Origin: Sulfurospirillum sp. UBA1314
Lineage (GTDB): Bacteria > Campylobacterota > Campylobacteria > Campylobacterales > Sulfurospirillaceae
DNA: 20,986 nucleotides
Direction: 5' to 3'
NCBI GenBank assembly: GCA_002307095.1
Contig: DBTO01000073.1
Span: 1 to 20,986, forward strand
Below, one piece after another: positions 6,908 through 14,290 of the stretch. The stretch's first letter is position 1; each line of letters begins with the position of its first letter. Below the pieces are notes generated by a model. The model was not told the origin of the DNA. It saw only the letters and a list, made by a program, of their open reading frames with translations, and searched no databases. The position numbers were made by a program, and so were the translations under genes.

Positions 6908-9900
6908 ATGTTTTCTAAATTTTTTATCAACAGACCTATTTTCGCAACCGTTCTTTCGATTGTTGTGATTATTGCGGGTTTGATGGCGATTAAAGGATTA
7001 CCGATTGAAGAGTATCCGCAGGTCACGCCACCACAAGTCACCGTTAAAGCGACGTATGCAGGGGCGAGTGCGGAGACGATTTCCAAAACGGTTGCTGCAC
7101 CTATAGAGCAACAAATCAACGGTGTTGAAGATATGATTTATATGTCTTCGACGGCTTCGTCAACAGGATCACTTACGATTAACGTCTATTTTAAAATTGG
7201 AACGGACGCCGATCAAGCGACGATTAACGTCAATAACCGTGTACAAGCAGCCCTAAGTAGCCTTCCTAGTGAAGTGCAGTCACAAGGCGTTACGGTGCGA
7301 AAGCAATCCTCCACGATTTTGAAGGTTATTTCGATTATTTCACCCAATAACAGTTACGATGAAATTTACATGGCGAACTACGCACTGGTCAATGTCATCG
7401 ATGAGCTTAAGCGTGTGCAAGGTGTCGGTGATGCTTCATTGTTTGGCAATCAAGACTACTCCATGCGTGTTTGGATGAAACCCGATCAATTAGCAAAATA
7501 CAATCTCACACCAACCGATGTGATTAACGCTATTTCAGAGCAAAATGCTCAGTTTGCGACAGGAAGGTTCAATCAAGCTCCAACCAAAACCGCACAAGCC
7601 TATACCTATACGGTGACAACACAAGGGCGCTTTGATAAAGTCGATGAGTTTGAAAATATCATTTTAAAATCAAACAAAGATGGCTCAACCCTTCGCCTAA
7701 AAGATGTGGCACGCTTAGAACTAGGTGCAGAATCGTATGATGTCACTTCAACACTTAATGGACAAACGATGGTTCCGATTGGTATCTATCTACAATCAGG
7801 TGCCAATGCCCTTGATACTGCGAAAAAAGTTGATGCTGCGATGGAAAAACTTTCCAAGTCTTTTCCTGAAAATATGAGCTATAAAACGCCATACGATACG
7901 ACAAAATTTATTCAAATTTCTGTCAATGAAGTGGTGAAAACACTTCTTGAAGCGTTACTTTTGGTTGTTATTATTGTTTATCTGTTTTTAGGAAATGTTC
8001 GAGCAACGATCATTCCCGTGCTTGCGATTCCCGTATCGATCATTGGCTCGTTTGCAGGAATGTATGCTCTTGGTTACTCCATCAACCTTTTAACGCTTTT
8101 TGGACTTGTACTTGCCATTGGTATCGTTGTGGATGACGCCATTATCGTTATTGAAAACGTTGAGCGTATCTTGCATTCGGAAAAAGATATTACGGTAAAA
8201 GATGCAACCATTCAAGCGATGAATGAAGTAACAGCTCCGGTTGTGGCGATTGTGCTTGTATTGTGTGCGGTTTTTATTCCGGTATCGTTTATGGGTGGTT
8301 TTACAGGACAAATGTACCAACAATTTGCCATTACGATTGTTATCTCGGTCATCATTTCAGGTATGGTCGCCTTAACTTTAACACCTGCGTTGTGTGCCAT
8401 TTTCCTTAAGAAAAAAGAGCCAAAACCGTTTTGGTTTGTCAAAAAATTTAATGAGTTCTTTGATGCCTCAACCAGCTGGTTCACGAGTGGTGTCAGTTTG
8501 GTCGTACGTCATGGTATGATCGCCATTATTATTTTCGCGGCACTCATGGGTGTGACATTTGAGCTTTTCAAAAAAGTACCTTCTAGCCTTGTTCCGATGG
8601 AAGACAAAGGGTATTTGATGGCGATTACAGCTTTACCACCAGCCTCTGCGCTGAATCGTACGGTCAAGACAAGTGATGAAATCTATGCGATTACCTCCAA
8701 GATGCCTGAAATTGAATACACGCTTGCCATTAACGGATATGATCTTATCAGTGGTGCTGCGAAAACCAATGCAGCAACTACGTTTATACCATTACATGAC
8801 TGGAGTGCGCGAAAAGCGCCAAACCAACACTCTGAAGCACTCAGCGGTGCGCTCAACGGTGCTTTTTTTGGTATCCCCGACGCGACTATGTTTGCGCTGA
8901 ATCCTCCACCGATTATGGGTCTAAGTATCTCAGGTGGATTTGAGATGTATTTGCAAGATCGTACGGGTGGATCATTGGAAGAGCTTGGCAGAGTGACCAA
9001 TGCGATTGTGGCTAAAGCAAGACAAAGACCTGAGCTTACGATGGTGCGAAGTACCTTTGATACAGCAGTTCCTCAGTACAGAGTGACCCTTGATCGTGAA
9101 AAAGCCAAGGCGTTAGGCATTTCGATTAAAGATGCGTTTACAACCTTACAATCAACGTTTGGTGCATACTATGTCAATGACTTTAACCTTTTTGGTCGTA
9201 CCTATCAAGTCAATGTTCAATCCGAATCTGACTTTAGGGAAAAACCTGAAGATATGAAAAATGTTTTTGTTAAATCAAGCAGCGGCAAACTGATTCCGAT
9301 GAGTGCGTTAGTAACGTATGAGCGTACGATTGGACCGGATGTTGTGGATCGTTTTAACATTTTTACTGCAGCGAAAATCGTCGGTGAACCAAAACCTGGG
9401 TACACTTCTGGTGATGCGATTAAAGCCATCGAAGAGGTGGTGAACGAGGTTGCTCCTGAAGGATTTTCCACTGGATGGGCAGGAACATCTTTCCAAGAAA
9501 AAGAGATGGAAGGTAGTGGTTCACAAGCCTTTATTTTCGGTCTGGTTTTTGTTTTCTTGATCTTGGCGGCTCAGTATGAGAGATGGCTCATGCCACTCGC
9601 TGTTTTAACATCGGTTCCCTTTGCGGTGTTTGGAGCGATCATGGCGGTTTATTTACGTGGACTTAGTAATGACATTTACTTCCAAATCGGTCTTTTGGTA
9701 CTCATTGCCCTCTCCGCTAAAAATGCGATTTTGATCGTCGAATTTGCGATGCAAGCGCAAGAGAGAGGTAAGTCAATTTTTGATGCAACGCTTGAAGCGG
9801 CACGTTTACGTTTCCGTCCGATTGTTATGACCTCACTTGCCTTTACCATCGGTGTTTTACCTTTGGCAATCAGTTCAGGTGCAGGAGCAGGAAGTCGCCA

Positions 9901-10039
9901 CGCCATTGGTACAGGTGTTATTGGTGGTATGCTTGCGGCAACGACGATTGCGATCTTTTTCATTCCACTCTTTTATAATTGGCTTGCACAACTTAATGCA
10001 AAATTTAGTAAAAAAGGAGAGCGTCATGATGAAGCATAA
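6908..10039 (+). CDS. cmeB: RND multidrug efflux pump, inner-membrane subunit (CmeB/AcrB-like)
   Basis: A 1043-aa HAE1-type RND transporter that uses the proton gradient to export hydrophobic drugs, detergents and bile-like compounds. It opens with MFSKFFINRPIFATVLS, the family's signature N-terminus and first membrane helix. A large periplasmic loop (about 30-335) is followed by helices 2-6, a second loop and helices 8-12. The proton-relay residues are present: D409 and D410 in IVVDDAIIVIENVER, and K938 in SAKNAILIVEF (AcrB D407, D408, K940). ATG 6908 follows the adaptor stop by 3 bp with AAGGA in the end of that gene. The 3' end overlaps the channel gene by 14 bp, so expression of all three is coupled. 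Length is normal. The drug profile is inferred only from family. Confidence 0.95.
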   Translation: MFSKFFINRPIFATVLSIVVIIAGLMAIKGLPIEEYPQVTPPQVTVKATYAGASAETISKTVAAPIEQQINGVEDMIYMSSTASSTGSLTINVYFKIGTDADQATINVNNRVQAALSSLPSEVQSQGVTVRKQSSTILKVISIISPNNSYDEIYMANYALVNVIDELKRVQGVGDASLFGNQDYSMRVWMKPDQLAKYNLTPTDVINAISEQNAQFATGRFNQAPTKTAQAYTYTVTTQGRFDKVDEFENIILKSNKDGSTLRLKDVARLELGAESYDVTSTLNGQTMVPIGIYLQSGANALDTAKKVDAAMEKLSKSFPENMSYKTPYDTTKFIQISVNEVVKTLLEALLLVVIIVYLFLGNVRATIIPVLAIPVSIIGSFAGMYALGYSINLLTLFGLVLAIGIVVDDAIIVIENVERILHSEKDITVKDATIQAMNEVTAPVVAIVLVLCAVFIPVSFMGGFTGQMYQQFAITIVISVIISGMVALTLTPALCAIFLKKKEPKPFWFVKKFNEFFDASTSWFTSGVSLVVRHGMIAIIIFAALMGVTFELFKKVPSSLVPMEDKGYLMAITALPPASALNRTVKTSDEIYAITSKMPEIEYTLAINGYDLISGAAKTNAATTFIPLHDWSARKAPNQHSEALSGALNGAFFGIPDATMFALNPPPIMGLSISGGFEMYLQDRTGGSLEELGRVTNAIVAKARQRPELTMVRSTFDTAVPQYRVTLDREKAKALGISIKDAFTTLQSTFGAYYVNDFNLFGRTYQVNVQSESDFREKPEDMKNVFVKSSSGKLIPMSALVTYERTIGPDVVDRFNIFTAAKIVGEPKPGYTSGDAIKAIEEVVNEVAPEGFSTGWAGTSFQEKEMEGSGSQAFIFGLVFVFLILAAQYERWLMPLAVLTSVPFAVFGAIMAVYLRGLSNDIYFQIGLLVLIALSAKNAILIVEFAMQAQERGKSIFDATLEAARLRFRPIVMTSLAFTIGVLPLAISSGAGAGSRHAIGTGVIGGMLAATTIAIFFIPLFYNWLAQLNAKFSKKGERHDEA

Positions 10040-11453
10040 TCTTTACTCATTTTCTCTCGTCGCCTTAATCTTTACAGGATGTTCGCTCTCTCCAGAGCTG
10101 AACGTCCCTCAGACACAGTTTCCTGACGCCTATCGTGCCGATGTGAAACAAGAAACTACCTATGTGGATGCGGCTTGGTGGAGTAATTATCACGATGCAA
10201 AGCTGACCGCTTTGATTGAAGAAGCACTGGCGAATAACTACGATCTTCAAACGGCGATGGTAAACATCTCCCTTGCGCGTGCAACGCTCTCTAGCAGCAC
10301 ATCGGATCGCTATCCAAGCCTTGATGTACAAGGATCAGGTCAACGTATGCGAACCAGCAGCGACACGTATAACTCTAAAGCACACACCACGTACAATGAT
10401 TTTTCATTGAGCGCAGTGCTGAGTTACGAGCTTGATTTGTGGGGAAAATACAAAGAAGCTGAAGCCTCATCTCGTGCTTCGCTGATCGCTTCGTATGCGG
10501 CAAAAGATACCGTGAAGATATCCCTTGCATCCAGTGTGGCGGACAGTTACTTTACGCTGATTGGTTTGTATGAACAGCTGGACATTACCAATGAGACGAT
10601 CAAAGCACGTGAGGAAGGGCTTAAACGCAATGAGTCTAAGTACTCCGTCGGTGCCATCTCTAAAGGAACGCTTTTGTCTGAGCGTGCTGAACTGAACAGC
10701 GCTCAAATCACTAAAGATACATTGGAGCAGTCTATCTTAGTGCAACAAAGTGCGTTGGCGGTTTTGGTGGGAAAATCACCCGAAGCGATAGCTGCGTTTA
10801 GTCAAGATGGCTTACCTCGTGTGTTGCCTGCTGATGTAAAAGTACCGGCGAATTTGCCTTCTGAGCTTTTAACCAAACGTCCCGATATTAAACAAGCCGA
10901 AGAGAATCTTAAAGCGGCGAATGCGAACATCGGTGTTGCTCGTGCGGCGTATTTCCCTAGCATTAGCCTCTCGGGTGCCCTTGGGTTTGAGAGTACACAG
11001 CTTTCCAATCTGATGAAATCCAAATCAGGGACGAATAACTTTGGCGGAAGCCTTGCCTCTCCGCTTTTCAATATGGGCAAAACCAGTTCAAACGTAGAGA
11101 GTGCCAAAGCAAACAAAGAGCTTGCTGAGATTACGTACGCGCAAACGGTGCAACAAGCATTTCAAGATGCGTATGACTCGCTTAACAAACGTCATACACT
11201 CACGCAAAAGCTTGAACATCAACTCGCTTATGAAAAAAACATTGAGCAAGTCTATCTATTGGCTCAAAAACAGTATGAGACTGGCTATGGCGATTACCTG
11301 ACACTTTTAGATGCGAAGCGTAATTTGCTCTCCGCCAAACTTACAACGTCTCAGACAAAACAAGCTCTGATTAGCTCAGGCGTTTCGCTGTACAAATCCC
11401 TCGGCGGTGGTTGGGACAAAGAGGTCTTTGACCGTCATGCCGATACGCTCTAA
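10026..11453 (+). CDS. cmeC: Outer-membrane efflux channel lipoprotein (NodT/CmeC-like)
   Basis: A 475-aa TolC-like outer-membrane factor of the NodT lipoprotein type. The signal has lipobox FTGC with Cys-19. The body shows the internal duplication of the family: two outer-membrane-efflux repeats (about residues 55-250 and 265-460) with long periplasmic helices, WWSNYHDAKLTALIEEAL near the start and SLSGALGFESTQLSNL in the second repeat. The frame is open upstream to 9837 inside the pump gene, but ATG 10026 is chosen because GGAGA (10016-10020) lies 5 nt before it and it begins the lipoprotein signal; the adjacent ATG 10029 at 8-nt spacing is an equal alternative. As last gene of the efflux operon it completes a tripartite pump with the adaptor and RND subunit. 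A strong hairpin follows the stop. Confidence 0.92.
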   Translation: MMKHNLYSFSLVALIFTGCSLSPELNVPQTQFPDAYRADVKQETTYVDAAWWSNYHDAKLTALIEEALANNYDLQTAMVNISLARATLSSSTSDRYPSLDVQGSGQRMRTSSDTYNSKAHTTYNDFSLSAVLSYELDLWGKYKEAEASSRASLIASYAAKDTVKISLASSVADSYFTLIGLYEQLDITNETIKAREEGLKRNESKYSVGAISKGTLLSERAELNSAQITKDTLEQSILVQQSALAVLVGKSPEAIAAFSQDGLPRVLPADVKVPANLPSELLTKRPDIKQAEENLKAANANIGVARAAYFPSISLSGALGFESTQLSNLMKSKSGTNNFGGSLASPLFNMGKTSSNVESAKANKELAEITYAQTVQQAFQDAYDSLNKRHTLTQKLEHQLAYEKNIEQVYLLAQKQYETGYGDYLTLLDAKRNLLSAKLTTSQTKQALISSGVSLYKSLGGGWDKEVFDRHADTL

Positions 11454-11457
11454 CGCT

Positions 11458-11467
11458 TTACATGTAA
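11458..11467. repeat. TTACATGTAA palindrome, copy 8
   Basis: In the 66-bp convergent gap after the efflux operon. Its right half forms the outer part of the left arm of the 11463-11497 hairpin. Confidence 0.85.
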
Positions 11468-11521
11468 ACGTCTAAACCTTCTGTTTGGGCGTTTACACCT
11501 GCTTTACATGTAAGCTTTTTT
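11463..11521 (+). terminator. Terminator region of the efflux operon
   Basis: TGTAAACGTCTAAAC (11463-11477) pairs along its whole length with GTTTGGGCGTTTACA (11483-11497) over a 5-nt loop, a 15-bp stem with two G-U pairs. The second element downstream, a palindrome copy with flanking GC (11501-11515), runs directly into T6 (11516-11521). The T-run overlaps the stop codon of the convergent gene. The long hairpin itself has no immediate U-tract, so the pair may act together. Confidence 0.65.
11504..11513. repeat. TTACATGTAA palindrome, copy 9
   Basis: Second copy in the same gap, followed by GC and six T, giving it a terminator-like look on the plus strand. Confidence 0.85.
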
Positions 11522-12251
11522 ACACTTGAAATTCACTCATATAGGTTCGATACAACAGTGGAACCCAGCTTTGTTGCAGCTTGGGATTGTGTCTGCTCTC
11601 TACCGCTGCTGCTTTAAAAAAGCTCTTCCATAACGCTTTAAAGTTTTCCTCTTCGCTTGAAAAAGTTGGTGTATCAAACGAAGCGATGGAGCGAATTTCT
11701 CGAAGTGTATCGTTTTTGATAAAGGCAAGAGAACGCTTAACATCATGGATGATAAAAGGGATGTTTCCCAAACGTTTGCAAAAGTGATCGCCTAAAAAAG
11801 GGACAATGTTAAATTTTGTCTCAATTTTGGCATAGAGCGTGCCATCTTCCAACTCCTCAAAGCGTGTAAAACCGTACATCTTATGCACCAAACTTAAAAG
11901 TTCTTTTTCGAGATTTTGAATGTAAAAAAGGTTAGGGTTGGTGATGTTGCGAAGCTCTTTTGTATTTTTAAACCCGATGCGAATGTACTCCAAAAGTGCC
12001 ATCTCATACTCCCTTGTATCGCATAAAACCGTATGAAAGATCGTGTGTTGCTGCTCTTTGGTGAAATGCTTGGTAATGGCATCCAACACTTTACGCGCTT
12101 TTGATTCATCCGTAAAAATTTCATGAAAACGCTCGAACTGAAGTGTTTCAGGGAGTTTTTTAACAATGGAGCTTACCTGTAACTTCTCATAATAAACCTC
12201 ATACACCAAGCTCAAAAACCCTTCAAAACTACCATCGTAGAGCAAAATCAT
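11520..12251 (-). CDS. DUF4130 protein, predicted DNA-metabolism partner of radical SAM
   Basis: A 243-aa protein of the DUF4130 type, known in family databases as a probable DNA-metabolism protein that is nearly always next to a radical SAM enzyme, as here. It begins MILLYDGSFEGFLSLVYEVY, the family hallmark, and contains a central helical domain with TRFEELEDGTLYAKIE (about residues 127-142). Many relatives carry a fused uracil-DNA-glycosylase domain at the C-terminus; this protein ends after DUF4130 with YRTYMSEFQV and has none. The start ATG 12249-12251 overlaps the stop of the radical SAM gene by 1 nt and has GGGGGA 6 nt upstream. A GTG one codon earlier (12254) is the alternative. No catalytic residues can be named. 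The activity is not established. Confidence 0.8.
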   Translation of the reverse strand: MILLYDGSFEGFLSLVYEVYYEKLQVSSIVKKLPETLQFERFHEIFTDESKARKVLDAITKHFTKEQQHTIFHTVLCDTREYEMALLEYIRIGFKNTKELRNITNPNLFYIQNLEKELLSLVHKMYGFTRFEELEDGTLYAKIETKFNIVPFLGDHFCKRLGNIPFIIHDVKRSLAFIKNDTLREIRSIASFDTPTFSSEEENFKALWKSFFKAAAVESRHNPKLQQSWVPLLYRTYMSEFQV

Positions 12252-13483
12252 CACAGTTCCCCCGTGTAGATGGAGGTGTCAAAGAGTGTGGGCTGAATGA
12301 TATTGGAGCCTTGATGAATCAGGGCTAGTTTGATCTTCTCCGTATACAGAGAAGAACTTCTGTGAAAATCTTTACCTGCGATGATGAAATAACGCGCTTT
12401 TTTGAGCGATATTTTGAGATGGATCAGGTCTTCAAAACAGAGCTTTTTAAAGCGCCTTGCTTGTAAAATTTTCAGCGCTCCACGGATGCCAATGCCAGGA
12501 ATCCGCACCAGAATCTCTTGGGGCGCACAATTGACATCGATGGGAAAAAGATGCAAGTTGGAGAGTGCCCAAAAGGTTTTGGGGTCAAATTGAATGTCAA
12601 GGTTTTGATTTTCGCTCAAAATCTCATCGTACGAAAAGCCATAAAAGCGCAACAACCAATCGGCTTGATAAAGCCTGTGTTCCCGAAGTAACGGAGGTTT
12701 GGAGAGTTCAGGCACGGGCAAATGCTTGTGATTATTGACCGCGATATACGCGGAGTAATAAACCCGTTTCAACAGTGCTTTATCATAGAGTGCTGAAGAG
12801 AGTTTTAAGATCTCAAAATCGCTCTCGCTCGTTGCGCCGATGATCATCTGTGTGCTCATAGAGATGGGTTTCGCACTTCGTTGTAATGTGATCTCACGCG
12901 CATGTTTGAGGGGCGAGAGAAGCTTTTCTTTGGTTTTATCAGGAGCGAGCAGGGCAAGGCTTTTGGAGCTTGGAAGCTCGATATTTGAGCTGACACGATG
13001 CGCTAAAAGGGTGGCTTCTTCGATGAGTTCCTTGGAAGCCCCCGGAATGAGCTTTACATGAATGTAGCCGTTAAAGCGGTACTCATGGCGTAAGATGCGC
13101 AATGTTTGAAGCAGCAGACTCATCGTATGGTCTTCGTTTTTGATGATGCCAGAGCTTAAAAAAAGCCCTTCAATGTAGTTGCGTTTGTAAAAATTGATCG
13201 TAAGATCAGCGAGTTCTCGTGGCGTAAACGCCGTTCGTGGCGTGTCATTGCTCACACGGTTGATGCAGTACGCACAGTCGTAAATGCAGACATTGCTCAG
13301 CAAGACTTTCAAAAGCGAAACACACCGTCCATCGCTCGTAAAACTGTGGCAAATACCACTGTTATGCGCACAGCCTAGCTCGCCTGTTTTGTAGTTGTTC
13401 TCGCTGCCGCTCGATGAGCATGAGACATCGTACTTAGCACTGCCTGCTAAGAGGGAGAGTTTATCTTCGGTGGTTAGTTTCAT
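12251..13483 (-). CDS. Radical SAM protein, putative DNA modification/repair
   Basis: A 410-aa radical SAM enzyme of the family annotated as 'putative DNA modification/repair radical SAM protein'. The 4Fe-4S motif CIYDCAYC gives C66, C70 and C73 (CX3CX2C). The N-terminal block has extra conserved cysteines (C22, C38, C45, C54) in the family-typical context KYDVSCSSSGS and GICHSFTSDGRC, which may bind a second metal centre. A helix-hairpin-helix motif near the C-terminus (EILVRIPGIGIRGALKIL, about 322-340) suggests binding of DNA. It is translationally coupled to the DUF4130 gene. In relatives the pair is often associated with a uracil-DNA-glycosylase domain, which is absent here. The reaction is unknown. 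The ATG start at 13481-13483 has a weak Shine-Dalgarno. Confidence 0.85.
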   Translation of the reverse strand: MKLTTEDKLSLLAGSAKYDVSCSSSGSENNYKTGELGCAHNSGICHSFTSDGRCVSLLKVLLSNVCIYDCAYCINRVSNDTPRTAFTPRELADLTINFYKRNYIEGLFLSSGIIKNEDHTMSLLLQTLRILRHEYRFNGYIHVKLIPGASKELIEEATLLAHRVSSNIELPSSKSLALLAPDKTKEKLLSPLKHAREITLQRSAKPISMSTQMIIGATSESDFEILKLSSALYDKALLKRVYYSAYIAVNNHKHLPVPELSKPPLLREHRLYQADWLLRFYGFSYDEILSENQNLDIQFDPKTFWALSNLHLFPIDVNCAPQEILVRIPGIGIRGALKILQARRFKKLCFEDLIHLKISLKKARYFIIAGKDFHRSSSLYTEKIKLALIHQGSNIIQPTLFDTSIYTGEL

Positions 13484-13548
13484 GCAAGCATGGTACGATT
13501 TTTTTGCATGTAAAGGCTAAAATATTTCAAAATGAAATGTTAGAGAGA

Positions 13549-13569
13549 AGAGCCTAATCTCTAGGCTCT
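13549..13569 (-). terminator. Hairpin downstream of the nitroreductase gene
   Basis: AGAGCCTA and TAGGCTCT form a perfect 8-bp stem with a 5-nt loop, 9 bp past the nitroreductase stop. On the transcript it is followed by UCUCUCU, a weak pyrimidine tail. Probable terminator. Confidence 0.55.
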
Positions 13570-13578
13570 GAAAGTGTC

Positions 13579-14208
13579 TTATTTGATAAACTCAATGGCC
13601 TCGCTAAACGGTACGCGAAGTTGAGTAGATTGTGGGTTGATGCGGTAGCCAAACGGGAGCACCATTGCGAGTTGGTATTTACTGACGTCTAGACCTAAAA
13701 TAGCTTCGACTTTTTCTTTTTCAAAACCTTCAATCGGGCATGAATCGATGCCGATGTACGCCGCTGCAGTCATCATGTTTCCAGCTGCGATATAACTTTG
13801 TTTTGCAGTCCAAGCGTAGACATTTTTATCGGAACTAAGCGTCTCTTTGAGGTGGTTAGCATATAAATTGATGTAAAAATCTTTTTTCTCTTGTGGCATC
13901 TCACGTCTTCCAAAACGAAGTGCTGGTATGCCGCTCTCGACTTTGACGGCATCAATCGCCGCTAAAATAATCACAAGATGTGAACACGTAGTAATCTGCG
14001 GTTGATCCCAACAGACAGGACGAAGTTTGGCTTTAAGCGCTTCATTGGTAATGACTAAAAATTTCCACGGCTCCATGCCGAACGAAGAGGGCGATTTGTG
14101 TCCTGCTTCTAGGATAAAGTGCATCTGCTCATCTGTGATTTTTTTAGTTTCGTCAAAAATCTTGCACGCATGGCGAAAGTCCATCGCTTTGGTAAAGTCG
14201 TTTTGCAT
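13579..14208 (-). CDS. NAD(P)H nitroreductase, NfsB/RdxA-like flavoprotein
   Basis: A 209-aa FMN-dependent oxidoreductase of the nitroreductase superfamily. It shows the N-terminal FMN-phosphate motif RHACKIFDE (about residues 12-20), the SPSSFGMEPWKF segment that frames the flavin (about 41-52), and the late segment GIDSCPIEGFE, which matches DSC..GGF of Helicobacter RdxA in position and sequence. RdxA is 210 aa and activates metronidazole by reduction; whether this protein does so is inference. The frame is open to 14304, overlapping the photolyase gene, but ATG 14206-14208 is chosen because AGGAGA sits 7 nt upstream and the family N-terminus starts there. It stands alone, with its own hairpin terminator and an AT-rich upstream region containing an inverted repeat (14266-14285). 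Confidence 0.88.
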   Translation of the reverse strand: MQNDFTKAMDFRHACKIFDETKKITDEQMHFILEAGHKSPSSFGMEPWKFLVITNEALKAKLRPVCWDQPQITTCSHLVIILAAIDAVKVESGIPALRFGRREMPQEKKDFYINLYANHLKETLSSDKNVYAWTAKQSYIAAGNMMTAAAYIGIDSCPIEGFEKEKVEAILGLDVSKYQLAMVLPFGYRINPQSTQLRVPFSEAIEFIK

Positions 14209-14265
14209 CGAATATTCTCCTGTATAATTTTTAAAATAATAACGTTCATAAACTTTATTTTCTCT

Positions 14266-14285
14266 TACATTACTTTTTGAATGTA
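14266..14285 (-). promoter_or_regulatory. Inverted repeat upstream of the nitroreductase gene
   Basis: TACATT (14266-14271) and AATGTA (14280-14285) are separated by 8 bp, 58-77 bp upstream of the nitroreductase start. It could be an operator. The half-site also occurs in the efflux-operon operator, but the spacing differs. Confidence 0.35.
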
Positions 14286-14290
14286 TTGAG

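Noticed and set aside
9837..10025. Upstream extension of the outer-membrane channel frame inside the pump gene
   Set aside because: It is out-of-frame translation of the RND gene; the lipoprotein signal begins at 10026 with a good Shine-Dalgarno.
13021..13070. Near-copy of the palindrome (TTACATGAATGTA) in the radical SAM gene, and similar near-copies at 12175 and 13499
   Set aside because: They differ from the exact motif; counted as chance or decayed copies and left out of the 13.
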